Shown one piece after another: positions 53,221-61,743 of a DNA stretch of 64,000 nt. Origin of the DNA: Streptomyces uncialis (lineage in GTDB: Bacteria; Actinomycetota; Actinomycetes; Streptomycetales; Streptomycetaceae); the NCBI RefSeq assembly GCF_036250755.1, contig NZ_CP109583.1, positions 3,534,001 to 3,598,000 on the forward strand, given 5' to 3'. Within the stretch, counting starts at the first letter, position 1. Every line of letters begins with the position of its first letter. Both the position numbers and the translations under genes were made by a program. The notes below the pieces were generated by a model. The model was not told the DNA's origin, searched no databases, and worked only from the letters and a program-made list of their open reading frames with translations.

Positions 53221-53372
53221 CGGCACCCCCCGAAATTCCGTGACGCCGCCCGGACATTCCCGTTCCGCGCGGCTCCCGGAGGAACACCCTGCCGGATCGC
53301 ACGGCATCACCCGCGAGAGCAGCCCGGCGGCGAAGAGAATTCCGGCCGGGAAAGCAGACATGGAGGAACACG

Positions 53373-54245
53373 GTGGCGGTAGACGGGACGATCCTGGTGC
53401 TGGGCGGGACCGGCCGGCAGGGCGGGGCGCTGGTGCGCGAACTGCTGCGCCGGGGAAGGCCGACGCATGCCCTGGTGCGTGATCCCGAGGCGCCCGGGGC
53501 GCGGGCGCTCGCGGACGCGGGCGCGGTGCTCGTCCACGGCGACATGGACGACGAGGCGTCGCTGCGGGCCGCCATGAAGGGCGTCCACGGAGTGTTCAGC
53601 GTCCAGCCCTTCCGGACCCCCGGCGGGGTGGCCGCCGAGGAGCGCCAGGGCCGGGCGGTGGGCGACATCGCGGCCGGGTCCGGGGTGGCACACCTCGTCT
53701 ACAGCTCCGTCGGCGGCGCGGAACGCGCCAGCGGCATCCCGCACTTCGAGAGCAAGTGGAACGTCGAACGGCATCTGCGGACCCTGGACCTGGCGGTGAC
53801 CGTCCTGCGGCCCACCATGTTCTACGACGTCTTCGAGGAGATCAGCCCCCGCCGCGTGGACGACGGACTCGTCCTCGGTATGTGGCTGCGCCCGGAGGTC
53901 CCGGTCCAGATCATCGCGACCGACGACATCGCCGCGTTCGCCGCGGACGCGTTCGACGACCCGGCCGCCTGGGCGGGCCGGCAGGTCGAGATCGCCGGGG
54001 ACGAGCTGACCGGACCGCAGATGGCGGAGGCGTACGCGCGGGTGTCCGGCGTCCCCACCCGGTACGAGTACCTGCCGATCGAGAAGCTCCGCGCGGTCCG
54101 CGAGGACCTGGCCACCATGTTCGACTGGTTCGACCGCGAGGGCTACCGCGCCGACCTGCCGGAACTGCGCCGCCTCCGGCCGGACCTCATCACCCTGGAG
54201 ACCTGGCTGCGCGCCAACTGGACCGCGCCGGTCCCCCGGCCCTGA
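53373..54245 (+). CDS. NmrA-like NAD(P)-binding oxidoreductase
   Basis: A 290-aa protein, start GTG 53373. Atypical SDR of the NmrA type: TILVLGGTGRQGGALVRELL, VHGDMDDEASLRAAMKGVHG, HLVYSSVGGAERASGIPHFE then SKWNVE, TVLRPTMFYDVFEE. Lys is present in the place of the usual YxxxK. Homologues in aromatic polyketide clusters reduce quinones or act on ring-opened intermediates. It is 152 bp downstream of the SDR gene on the same strand. Confidence 0.9.
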   Translation: MAVDGTILVLGGTGRQGGALVRELLRRGRPTHALVRDPEAPGARALADAGAVLVHGDMDDEASLRAAMKGVHGVFSVQPFRTPGGVAAEERQGRAVGDIAAGSGVAHLVYSSVGGAERASGIPHFESKWNVERHLRTLDLAVTVLRPTMFYDVFEEISPRRVDDGLVLGMWLRPEVPVQIIATDDIAAFAADAFDDPAAWAGRQVEIAGDELTGPQMAEAYARVSGVPTRYEYLPIEKLRAVREDLATMFDWFDREGYRADLPELRRLRPDLITLETWLRANWTAPVPRP

Positions 54246-54457
54246 CACCCCGCCGTACCCGCCGGTGGCGGTGCTGGAGCCGGTGGAGCCGACCCGGCGG
54301 GTACGGCGGGCGGGCAGGTACAGCGGGCACGGGCTGGTCCTCCAGGAACGGCCGCGAAGCCGTCCGGGAGCCGGGTAACCGGTTCTCGGACGGCTTCGAC
54401 GGTTTTCGTGGACCCGGCGGTTCTGGTGATCCCGGCGCTGCCGCCCGCCCCGGCGGC

Positions 54458-56398
54458 CTAGACGGCCTCGGTGGCCTCGGCCAGGTCGGCGTCGCGGTCG
54501 ACGAGTGCCGTGTAGCGGCCGCCCTTGGCGAGCAGTTCGTCGTGGGTGCCGCGTTCGACGATCCGGCCGCCGTCCAGCACGATGATCTCGTCGGCGTCCC
54601 GGACCGTGGAGAGCCGGTGCGCGATGGTGATCGTGGTGCGGCCCGCGCTCGCCGCGTCGATGGCCTCCTGGACGGCCTGTTCGGTCCGGGTGTCGAGGGC
54701 GCTGGTGGCCTCGTCGAGCACGAGGACGGGCGGGTCCCGCAGTACCGCGCGGGCGATCGCCAGGCGCTGTTTCTCCCCGCCGGAGAACCGGTATCCGCGC
54801 TCGCCGACCACGGTGTCGTAGCCCCCGGGCAGGGACGCCACATGATCGTGGATATGGGCGATGCGCGCCGCGGCGACGAGTTCCTCGTCGGTCGCGTCCG
54901 GCTTGGCGAACCGCAGGTTCTCCGCGACGGTGGCGTGGAACAGATACGTCTCCTGGAAGACGATGCCGACCGCGGCGGCCAGTACGTCGAAGGACATGTC
55001 CCGTACGTCGACGCCGTCGATGGTGACACTCCCGGCGTCCACGTCGTACAGCCGCGGGATGAGATAGCTGAGGGTCGTCTTGCCGGAGCCGGTCTCGCCG
55101 ACGATCGCGAGGCTGTTCCCGGCGGGGACGGTCAGATCGATGGCGTCCAGCGTGCGCTCCCCCGTACCGGGGTACGAGAAGCACGCGCCCCGCATCCGCA
55201 CTTCACCGCGCAACTGCTCGGGGGCACGGGGGTTCCTGGGTTCGGGGACCTCGACGGGCAGGTCCAGGTACTCGAAGATCCGGGCGAACAGTTCGAGCGA
55301 GGTCTGGATCTCCACGCCCACCTCCAGCAGCGAGACGGCCGGGCGCAGCAGGTTCTGCTGCAATGTGGTGAAGGCGACCAGCGTCCCGATGGAGATGGCC
55401 ATATGGTCGCCGCGGCCCGCCAGTCCGGCCACCCAGTAGATGACCGCGGGCATCGAGGCCAGCACGATCCATGTCGTGGACTGGGCCCAGCGGCCCGCCA
55501 TCATGGAGCGCACCTCCAGATCGGAGAGCTTGGCGGACTCGTCGGTGAAGTGGCCGGTCAGCGAGCGTGAGCGGCCCATGGTGCGGCCGAGCAGGACACC
55601 GCTCACCGACAGGGACTCGTGCACGATCGAGGAGATCGCGGCGTGCTGGCGCTGCCGGTCGCGGGTGATGCGGCGGCGCTGGGTCCCGACGCGCCGGCTG
55701 ACCCAGAGGAAGAACGGCACCATGACGAGCGACGCGAGTGTGAGCCGCCAGTCGAGGACGGCCATGGCGGTGACCGTGGCGGCCACGACGGTCACGTCGG
55801 ACACCAGGGTCGTCGCGCTGGTGGTGACGGTGGCCTGCATGTCGCCGATGTCGTTGGCGATACGCGACTGCACCTCGCCGGTGCGGGTCCTGGTGTAGAA
55901 GTCCAGCGACATGCGCTGGAGGTGCCCGTACATGGCGCTGCGCAGATCGTGCATGACGCGCTGGCCGACCTTGGTGGAGACATAGGTCTGCCAGACGTTG
56001 AACGAGCTGTTCGCGACGGCCACGACGACCATGGCGAGCGCGAGCACGCTCAGCAGACCGGTGCGGCGGTCGGGCAGCGCCACGTCCATGATCTCGCGGA
56101 TCAGGAACGGATTGACGAGCGAGACGAGCGACGAGGCGACCACGAGGGCGCCGACGAGCAGCAGACTGGGCCGGTAGGGGAGGAACAGCCGGACGATACG
56201 CCGCAACGGCACCCGGGGGTTGGCCTCCCCGGCTTCCCCGGGCTTCCCGGGCTTACCGGGCTTACCGGGTATCCCGGAAGTCCGGGCGTTCCCGGGTATC
56301 CCGGGCTGCCCGGTCGTCCCCGGCCCCCCGGACTTCGCGGACTCCGCGGACTCCGCGGCGGCGCCGGTCGTCCCGGTCCTCGATTCGGCGGTACTCAA
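54458..56398 (-). CDS. ABC exporter, fused permease and ATPase
   Basis: A 646-aa half-transporter, start TTG 56398 with gggggagagg upstream. About 60 N-terminal residues are Gly/Pro-rich collagen-like repeats ([20 protein letters not shown]). Six membrane spans lie in about 75-370 ([20 protein letters not shown] onward). The ATPase is about 400-640: Walker [18 protein letters not shown], signature [15 protein letters not shown], Walker [17 protein letters not shown], His switch [12 protein letters not shown]. It functions as a homodimer exporting drugs or lipids, and probably gives self-resistance. It is the last gene of a four-gene leftward operon. Confidence 0.95.
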   Translation of the reverse strand: MSTAESRTGTTGAAAESAESAKSGGPGTTGQPGIPGNARTSGIPGKPGKPGKPGEAGEANPRVPLRRIVRLFLPYRPSLLLVGALVVASSLVSLVNPFLIREIMDVALPDRRTGLLSVLALAMVVVAVANSSFNVWQTYVSTKVGQRVMHDLRSAMYGHLQRMSLDFYTRTRTGEVQSRIANDIGDMQATVTTSATTLVSDVTVVAATVTAMAVLDWRLTLASLVMVPFFLWVSRRVGTQRRRITRDRQRQHAAISSIVHESLSVSGVLLGRTMGRSRSLTGHFTDESAKLSDLEVRSMMAGRWAQSTTWIVLASMPAVIYWVAGLAGRGDHMAISIGTLVAFTTLQQNLLRPAVSLLEVGVEIQTSLELFARIFEYLDLPVEVPEPRNPRAPEQLRGEVRMRGACFSYPGTGERTLDAIDLTVPAGNSLAIVGETGSGKTTLSYLIPRLYDVDAGSVTIDGVDVRDMSFDVLAAAVGIVFQETYLFHATVAENLRFAKPDATDEELVAAARIAHIHDHVASLPGGYDTVVGERGYRFSGGEKQRLAIARAVLRDPPVLVLDEATSALDTRTEQAVQEAIDAASAGRTTITIAHRLSTVRDADEIIVLDGGRIVERGTHDELLAKGGRYTALVDRDADLAEATEAV

Positions 56399-56453
56399 TA
56401 ACGCCTCTCCCCCGCCGGTCGCCCGGTGCCCGTGCCGGCCGTGCGCCGACCGG

Positions 56454-56780
56454 TCACTCGGACTCCCAGCTGTAGAACCTCGTCGCCATGGCGTCCGCGG
56501 GCGTGCGCCAGGTCGCCGGGTCGTAGGCCTCGATGTGCGGCTTCAGGTCCTCGCTGATCCGGATGAAACGCGGATCGGCCTTCGCCTCCTCGATGAGCTC
56601 GCCGCCGTTCTCGGTGTCGAAGTCCTGGAGGTGGAAGTACAGGCCGCGGAACGCGAAGAGCTGACGCCGCCGCGTTCCCATCCGGTGCGGCATCCCGGTC
56701 GTGTCGAAAGCGCTGAAGAGCCGGGCCACGTCGGCGGTGGCCCCGGGGTCCATCCTGGCCACGATCAGATTGCTGTGCAT
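56454..56780 (-). CDS. TcmI-type polyketide cyclase
   Basis: A 108-aa protein from ATG 56780. It matches the compact TcmI/JadI ferredoxin-like cyclase: start NLIVARMDPGATADVARLFS, FDTTGMPHRMGTRRRQLFAF, GLYFHLQDF and ending WRTPADAMATRFYSWE. These enzymes close later rings of aromatic polyketides without cofactor and are standard in angucycline clusters. It lies 55 bp from the ABC exporter gene and is in one operon with it. Confidence 0.93.
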   Translation of the reverse strand: MHSNLIVARMDPGATADVARLFSAFDTTGMPHRMGTRRRQLFAFRGLYFHLQDFDTENGGELIEEAKADPRFIRISEDLKPHIEAYDPATWRTPADAMATRFYSWESE

Positions 56781-56837
56781 GGTGGCGATGCCTCCGTCGT
56801 TGGTGTCCGTCGTCGGTGTCCGTCCGGTCGGGAGCCG

Positions 56838-57113
56838 CTAGCGGAGCCGTTCCTGGAGCGCTGCCCATTCGGCGCGCTCCGCACGCGACAGGGGTGTGCC
56901 GGAGAGCTGTTCCCGGTGTTCGCGCCCGTCGCCCGGTCCGGTCACCGGTCCGGGCGTCCCCCCGGTCGTACGTGCCGTCCGGGCGGTGACGCCCGGCGGG
57001 ACCGGGGTCATGCCGTAGGGCGGGCCCATCCACATCAGCCCCATCCACATGAACCCCTCACCGAGGAGGTTCAGGACGGACAGCGCGGCGGACTCGAACC
57101 AGGTCGTCCTCAC
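56838..57113 (-). CDS. small unknown protein, possibly DUF6059-like
   Basis: A 91-aa protein from GTG 57113, overlapping the hydrolase stop by GTGA. The first 35 residues are hydrophobic and aromatic (ALSVLNLLGEGFMWMGLMWM then GPPYGM); the middle is Pro/Gly/Thr-rich; the end is helical (PLSRAERAEWAALQERL). That three-part shape recalls the small DUF6059 proteins of Streptomyces polyketide clusters, but I am not certain. No function is known. Tight coupling to the hydrolase suggests a joint role. Confidence 0.65.
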   Translation of the reverse strand: MRTTWFESAALSVLNLLGEGFMWMGLMWMGPPYGMTPVPPGVTARTARTTGGTPGPVTGPGDGREHREQLSGTPLSRAERAEWAALQERLR

Positions 57114-57889
57114 CGGGTGGCGGTGAAACCGGCCAGGACCCGGCCGAGGATGTCCGTCTGCACCCGGTGCCACGAGCCGGGCAGCTCCATGCCCCAGCCG
57201 TTGGGCAGCGCCTGCGCGGTCGCCCGTGCCGCCGCGCTCAGCCAGTCGCTGGTGCTGTCGCTGCTGACGACGAGCGACGGGACACGCATCGGGGCCAGCC
57301 GCTCGGCGGGGACCTTGAAGTCGCCGCAGATGGCCGCGTCGTACGGGAGGGTGTGCGCGTTCGCCTCGTTCATCGCCCACAGCGGGGTCTGCCGCCATTC
57401 CGCGATGGTGTCGGGGGTGAAGCCCACGAGTTCGGCGAGGAAGTACTCGACGGCCTCGCCGCGCTTGTCCCCGGCGAGCAGGGCCTTGAGGGCCGCCAGG
57501 AAGTCGGCCGGGGGCTGCGGGTAGCCGTCGATGCGGAAGTACGGCTCGTGCAGTGCCAGCTTGGTGATCGGGGCGCCGGCCATGGCCGCCTCCAGCGCGA
57601 GATTGGCGCCGGACGAACCGGCGAACACCACCGACTCGCCGCCGGCCGCCTCGATCACCGCCGTGAGGTCCTCGATCTCCCGTTCGACGGCGTACTCGGG
57701 GGAGTCCCCGCTCTCCCCGCGCCCCCGGCGGTCGTAGACATAGGTGGTGCAGTGCGCTGCCAGCTCCGGCACCAGCGGATCGAAGATCGTGTGATCGCGG
57801 AATCCGCCGTTCAGCAGCACGATCGGCGGTCCCTCACCCGTTTTCTCGTAGGCGATCGTCGTGCCGTCCCGCGAAACGACCTTGCGCAT
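57110..57889 (-). CDS. alpha/beta-hydrolase, candidate epoxide hydrolase
   Basis: A 259-aa cytoplasmic hydrolase from ATG 57889 with gaggag upstream. Core motifs: YEKTGEGPPIVLLNGGFRDH (HG-like loop replaced by NGG), TTYVYDRRGRGESGDSPEY, VVFAGSSGANLALEAAMAG (nucleophile elbow GxSxG with Ser) and late acidic/His in LVVSSDSTSDW and LPGSWHRVQ. Kinamycin and lomaiviticin use alpha/beta hydrolases (Alp1U, Lom6) to open an epoxide, which would need an Asp nucleophile; the Ser here favours an esterase-like or other role. It is the first gene of the four-gene operon, below a SARP-like operator. Confidence 0.88.
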   Translation of the reverse strand: MRKVVSRDGTTIAYEKTGEGPPIVLLNGGFRDHTIFDPLVPELAAHCTTYVYDRRGRGESGDSPEYAVEREIEDLTAVIEAAGGESVVFAGSSGANLALEAAMAGAPITKLALHEPYFRIDGYPQPPADFLAALKALLAGDKRGEAVEYFLAELVGFTPDTIAEWRQTPLWAMNEANAHTLPYDAAICGDFKVPAERLAPMRVPSLVVSSDSTSDWLSAAARATAQALPNGWGMELPGSWHRVQTDILGRVLAGFTATR

Positions 57890-57945
57890 CACGCACTCCT
57901 CACCCCGGATGGACATGTGTTCGCGCCGCAAATTTCCGGTACCCC

Positions 57946-57974
57946 GGTTGACCGCCGGTCGAGCATCGGTCGGG
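57946..57974. promoter_or_regulatory. three 11-bp-phased heptamers, candidate SARP operator
   Basis: Cores TTGAC (57948), TCGAG (57959) and TCGGG (57970) are 11 bp apart, in ggttgac, ggtcgag and ggtcggg. The site is in the 138-bp divergent region between the hydrolase operon and the AraC-type gene. Confidence 0.65.
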
Positions 57975-58027
57975 GCCGGGCGGCAGCGGCGGGCGGCGGG
58001 CGCCGAATCCTGTGGGATGGTGGTGGT

Positions 58028-58447
58028 GTGATACTGGAAGATCTCGTCCGGCTGCGCAGGGCACGGGACCTGATGGACCGTGAGTACGCGAAACCCCTCG
58101 ATGTGACCGCGCTGGCGCGTACGGCGCTGATGTCCCCGGGCCACTTCTCCCGCAGTTTCCGCGCCGCCTACGGGGAGACCCCGTACAGCTATCTGATGAC
58201 CCGGCGGATCGAGCGGGCCAAGGCGCTGCTGCGGCGGGGCGATCTGACGGTGACCGAGGTGTGCTTCGCGGTCGGCTGTACGTCGCTGGGATCGTTCAGT
58301 TCACGTTTCACCGAGCTGGTCGGTGAGAGCCCGAGCGCCTACCGCGCCCGCGGCCACGACGACGGAGCCGCCATCCCGGCCTGCGTCGCCAAGATCCACA
58401 CCCGCCCGGTCCGGGGCGGCACTTCCAAGGCGGCGCCCGAAGGCTGA
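58028..58447 (+). CDS. small AraC-type transcriptional regulator
   Basis: A 139-aa protein, start GTG 58028. It is essentially a bare AraC HTH: YAKPLDVTALARTALMSPGH, FSRSFRAAYGETPYSYLMTR, VTEVCFAVGCTSLGSFSSRF, ESPSAYRAR. It has no sensor domain, only a short basic tail. Such short AraC proteins often regulate adjacent small-molecule genes. It is divergent from the hydrolase/cyclase/exporter operon and shares the phased-heptamer region, so it may modulate that operon. Confidence 0.92.
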   Translation: MILEDLVRLRRARDLMDREYAKPLDVTALARTALMSPGHFSRSFRAAYGETPYSYLMTRRIERAKALLRRGDLTVTEVCFAVGCTSLGSFSSRFTELVGESPSAYRARGHDDGAAIPACVAKIHTRPVRGGTSKAAPEG

Positions 58448-58534
58448 GGGCTGCCCCCGGCGTGGGTAGCATCACCTGGACAGCGCGGAACGTCCGCGAC
58501 CGCGCCAGGCGGCCCGGCCCGGCAAGGAGGCCAT

Positions 58535-59068
58535 ATGAGCGAGGCGTACTCGCCGATCCCGGAGTTGAACCTGCTCAAGGATTTCGAGGGCCGGATCGGC
58601 CGGGTCTACTACTCGGACGGTTTCGAGCTGCGCGAGTACGGCGCGGATTCCGGCCTCGACACCTGGTCGGAGCATCCGGATTTCCTGAGCCGGTTCATCC
58701 CCTTCGCGCGGGCCAACGGCTCCGGCTCCGACTACGCGCTGTGGCGGTGCGACGACCGGACCGACCTCGCCACGCTGCCCGTCGTCCTGGTCGGCGACGA
58801 AGGCCATCTCTATGTGATCGCGCGAGACCTGATGGAGCTGTTCCAGCTTCTGCTCATCGACAGCGAGCCAATGTACGACTTCGGGTTTCTCGACGCTGAA
58901 GACGTCGAGGAACACAGCGAGGGGCACCATGAGTTCCGCGTCTGGTTGAAGCAGACCTTCGGTCTTGAACCGCCGGAGGACCCGCACGCGCTCTGGACCG
59001 GGCGCGAGGAGTCCGACGACCGGTTCAGGGCATGGGCGAGCCGGTTCATCGAGTTGGACGATCGCTGA
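58535..59068 (+). CDS. SMI1/KNR4-like (SUKH) protein
   Basis: A 177-aa acidic protein from ATG 58535 with aaggagg upstream. Segments SDYALWRCDDRTDLATLPVV, LVGDEGHLYVIARDLMELFQ and HHEFRVWLKQTFGLEP fit the SMI1/KNR4 superfamily, which includes immunity proteins for polymorphic toxins and many proteins of unknown role. No toxin gene adjoins it. It marks the right flank of the biosynthetic core. Function is not assignable. Confidence 0.65.
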   Translation: MSEAYSPIPELNLLKDFEGRIGRVYYSDGFELREYGADSGLDTWSEHPDFLSRFIPFARANGSGSDYALWRCDDRTDLATLPVVLVGDEGHLYVIARDLMELFQLLLIDSEPMYDFGFLDAEDVEEHSEGHHEFRVWLKQTFGLEPPEDPHALWTGREESDDRFRAWASRFIELDDR

Positions 59069-59123
59069 CGGTCCATCGCGGTTCGTGATCTCCGTGGCTG
59101 TGCGGTTGGTCGTCGGCAGTGCG

Positions 59124-59756
59124 TCAGTGGACGGGGTGCCAGTGCGGCAGCGCGTCGTCCAGCAGCGGCGCCTCGGGCCAGTCCCAGATCAGGCACCCCC
59201 ACACCAGGCCGGGCACATCGGGGCCCATGGCGTCCGCCGGCCCTTCGGTGAGCGTGCGGTGCACGGCTTCGAGATACGCGGCGATCGACGCGTAGCGGGG
59301 CTGGTCGCAGGCCAGGTTGTCCGGGTGCGACCAGGTGCCGACGCCGTCCGCGCCCACGTAGTCCCCGGACTCGGGGCCCGCCTCGTCGCCGGTCAGCCAC
59401 GGCACCACCGGGGCGCCGCCCCACACATCGACACCGTCGATCCCGGGCAGCCGCGGCCAGAGCGCGTCCGCCGGGCCGAGCAGGATCCCGCCGGGCAGGA
59501 ACTCCCCCGAACGGACCTCACCCGCCACCTCGTTGGCCTCGATGTACTGGTGTTCCACACCGCCGCACAGCCGCCAGAGCGCGCCCAGTTCAGCGGGCAG
59601 ACCGAAGCCGAGGTACCGCCTCAGCTCGGCGTCGGCAATCTCGATGGCCTGCTCCGGGGCGGGCGGCAGCAGGGACGCGTGGGAGACCGGGGCATGCGCC
59701 TCCAGCCAGTCCATGAGGCGGTGCCAGGCCGTCTCCACATTGAGTTGATCGCTCAT
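59124..59756 (-). CDS. SMI1/KNR4 family protein
   Basis: A 210-aa protein from ATG 59756. Family features: LLPPAPEQAIEIADAELRRY, LPAELGALWRLCGGVE, WGGAPVVPWLTGDEAGPESG and a DYVGADGVGTWSHPDNL region near the end. It is convergent with the other SMI1-like gene but not a close copy. Proteins like this serve as immunity factors or sit singly in Streptomyces genomes. Nothing nearby suggests a partner. Confidence 0.85.
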   Translation of the reverse strand: MSDQLNVETAWHRLMDWLEAHAPVSHASLLPPAPEQAIEIADAELRRYLGFGLPAELGALWRLCGGVEHQYIEANEVAGEVRSGEFLPGGILLGPADALWPRLPGIDGVDVWGGAPVVPWLTGDEAGPESGDYVGADGVGTWSHPDNLACDQPRYASIAAYLEAVHRTLTEGPADAMGPDVPGLVWGCLIWDWPEAPLLDDALPHWHPVH

Positions 59757-59849
59757 CCCGCCAACCTACCGAGCCCTCCGGCGGGTTGCGGTCCGCTGTC
59801 GCGTCGCGGTCCCGCCGGGGACCACGGGACAGCCCTTAGCATGCAACTC

Positions 59850-60266
59850 ATGAGTATCAACCTTTCGCAGTGCTTCATCGCCGTCGACGACCACGACAAG
59901 GCACTCGCCTTCTACCGCGATGTCCTGGGGCTCGAAGTCCGCAACGACGTGGGCTTCGAGGGCATGCGCTGGGTGACCGTCGGCTCCCGGGACCAGCCCG
60001 ACGTGGACATCGTCCTGGAGCCGCCCGTCGCGGACCCCAACGCCTCGCCCGCCGACAAGCAGGCCATGGCCCAGCTCCTCGCCAAGGGCCAGCTGCGCGG
60101 GGTCATCTTCGACACCGACGACTGCGACGCCACCTACGAGCGCATCCGCGCGGCCGGTGGCGAGGTCGTCCAGGAGCCCGTGGACCAGCCCTACGGCGTC
60201 CGCGACTGCGCCTTCCGCGACCCCGCCGGGAACATGCTGCGCTTCACCCAGCCCCGCCGCGCCTGA
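59850..60266 (+). CDS. VOC (glyoxalase/bleomycin-resistance fold) protein
   Basis: A 138-aa protein from ATG 59850 (ATG 59841 also in frame). Two beta-alpha-beta-beta-beta units are visible: NLSQCFIAVDDHDKALAFYR with VLGLEVRNDVGFEGMRWVTV, and LRGVIFDTDDCDATYERIRA with PYGVRDCAFRDPAGNMLRFT. Family members bind metals or sequester drugs. The next gene is a tandem paralogue. Near a cluster for a reactive product, a binding or detoxifying role is possible but unproven. Confidence 0.88.
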   Translation: MSINLSQCFIAVDDHDKALAFYRDVLGLEVRNDVGFEGMRWVTVGSRDQPDVDIVLEPPVADPNASPADKQAMAQLLAKGQLRGVIFDTDDCDATYERIRAAGGEVVQEPVDQPYGVRDCAFRDPAGNMLRFTQPRRA

Positions 60267-60355
60267 CCCGCGGGGCCGAGAGGGACCGGTCCGGCCGGCC
60301 GGACCGGTCAGGATCGGAGAAGCGCGGGAGCCCGGTCCCCGTCTAGCGTGATCAC

Positions 60356-60766
60356 ATGGACATCGCCATTCACGCGAGCTTCCTTCCCCACACCGATCCG
60401 GACGCCTCGCTCGCCTTCTACCGCGACATGCTGGGCTTCGAGGTCCGGGACGACGTGGGCTACGACGGGATGCGCTGGATCACGGTCGGGCCCGCCGGCC
60501 AGCCCAGTACGTCCCTCGTGCTGCAACCGCCGGCCGCCGACCCGGGCGTCACCCCCGACGAGCGCCGGACGATCACCGAGATGATCGTCAAGGGGACGTA
60601 CGCGGGCGTGGTGCTGTCCACGGCCGATGTCGACGCGCTCTTCGGGCGGCTGAAGGCGGGCGGGGCGGAGATCGTCCAGGAGCCGACGGACCAGCCGTAC
60701 GGCGTGCGTGACTGCGCCGTGCGCGACCCCGCGGGCAACCACATCCGTATCAGCGAGATCCGCTGA
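60356..60766 (+). CDS. VOC-fold protein, tandem paralogue
   Basis: A 136-aa protein from ATG 60356. It shares with the preceding gene ASLAFYRDMLGFEVRDDVGY, DGMRWITVGPAGQPS, VVLSTADVDALFGRLKAGGA and DQPYGVRDCAVRDPAGNHIR, so the two arose by duplication. Glu/His metal-ligand positions resemble those of its neighbour. It is about 90 bp downstream of it on the same strand. Confidence 0.88.
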   Translation: MDIAIHASFLPHTDPDASLAFYRDMLGFEVRDDVGYDGMRWITVGPAGQPSTSLVLQPPAADPGVTPDERRTITEMIVKGTYAGVVLSTADVDALFGRLKAGGAEIVQEPTDQPYGVRDCAVRDPAGNHIRISEIR

Positions 60767-60848
60767 CCCCACCGACCGGCGGCCGAGGCGGCACCAGCCC
60801 CAGGCGTACGCTCACCCACTCCCCTCACCCACGCCCCTGGAGGCAAGG

Positions 60849-61643
60849 ATGACGCTCTCGCTCGACGCGATGGGCCTCGGTGTTCCCGAGGTCGAGGACG
60901 CGCGGACCTTCTACACCACGACCTTCGCACCGACCGCCGACGACCGCGGCCGGCATGTGAACCTCGACATGCACGGGACCGGACAGGTCGCCCTGTACGG
61001 GACCGAGGCGCTCGCCGCGGACGCGGGGAAGGACGCGGAGCCCGCGTCCGGCTTCCGCGGCTACATGATGACCTTCATCGTCAAGCAGCCCACCGAGGTC
61101 AAGAACGTGGTGGACGCCGCGGTCCAGGGCGGCGCGAAGGTCCTGAAGCCCGCGAAGAAGTCGCTGTTCGGCGCGTTCTCCGCGGTGTACCAGGCCCCGG
61201 ACGGCTCCATCTGGAAGGTCGCGGCCCCCACCAAGAAGGACAAGGGCCCCGCCGCGAGCCCCGCGGTGCCGACCGAGACCGCGGCACTGCTCGGCGTCGC
61301 CGACATGAAGGCCGCCAAGGCGTTCTACGAGGCGCTGGGCATGAAGGTCGACAAGGACTACAAGCACTACGCCGACTTCCACCCGGACGCGGGCAGCTGC
61401 CGGCTCGGCCTGATGCCGCGCGGAACCCTCGCCAAGGACGCGGGCGTCGAGGACGGCGGCAGCGGCTTCCGCGCGGCGGTGCTGCACCGCAGGGCCGGCT
61501 CCCGCGCCGAGGTCGACACGACCCTGGCGGCGGCCGCCGCCTCCGGCGGACTGATCGCCGTCGAGGCGGGCGAGACCGGGGACGGGTACTCCGGGCACTT
61601 CAGCGACCCCGACGGCTTCCTGTGGAAGGTGACCGCCGCGTAG
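60849..61643 (+). CDS. double VOC-domain protein
   Basis: A 264-aa protein from ATG 60849 with two VOC folds: about residues 5-125 (LGVPEVEDARTFYTTTFAPT, GSIWKVAAP) and about 140-262 (LGVADMKAAKAFYEALGMKV, FSDPDGFLWKVTAA). A Lys-rich linker joins them. Such duplicated forms occur as dioxygenases or binding proteins; metal ligands are not clear here. It lies 100 bp upstream of the UvrA-like gene on the same strand. Confidence 0.87.
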   Translation: MTLSLDAMGLGVPEVEDARTFYTTTFAPTADDRGRHVNLDMHGTGQVALYGTEALAADAGKDAEPASGFRGYMMTFIVKQPTEVKNVVDAAVQGGAKVLKPAKKSLFGAFSAVYQAPDGSIWKVAAPTKKDKGPAASPAVPTETAALLGVADMKAAKAFYEALGMKVDKDYKHYADFHPDAGSCRLGLMPRGTLAKDAGVEDGGSGFRAAVLHRRAGSRAEVDTTLAAAAASGGLIAVEAGETGDGYSGHFSDPDGFLWKVTAA

Positions 61644-61743
61644 GGTCCGAGCCTGCGCACCGCACCCGCCCGGCCCGCGAGGGGCCGGGCGCCGCCGCGG
61701 CGGGTGAACGTGAGGGCGGCCCCGCCCGACGACAGGGAGAACG

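Noticed and set aside
57110..57889. Firm call of epoxide hydrolase equivalent to Alp1U/Lom6
   Set aside because: The nucleophile elbow carries Ser, not the Asp required for classical epoxide hydrolases, so only a candidate role is given.
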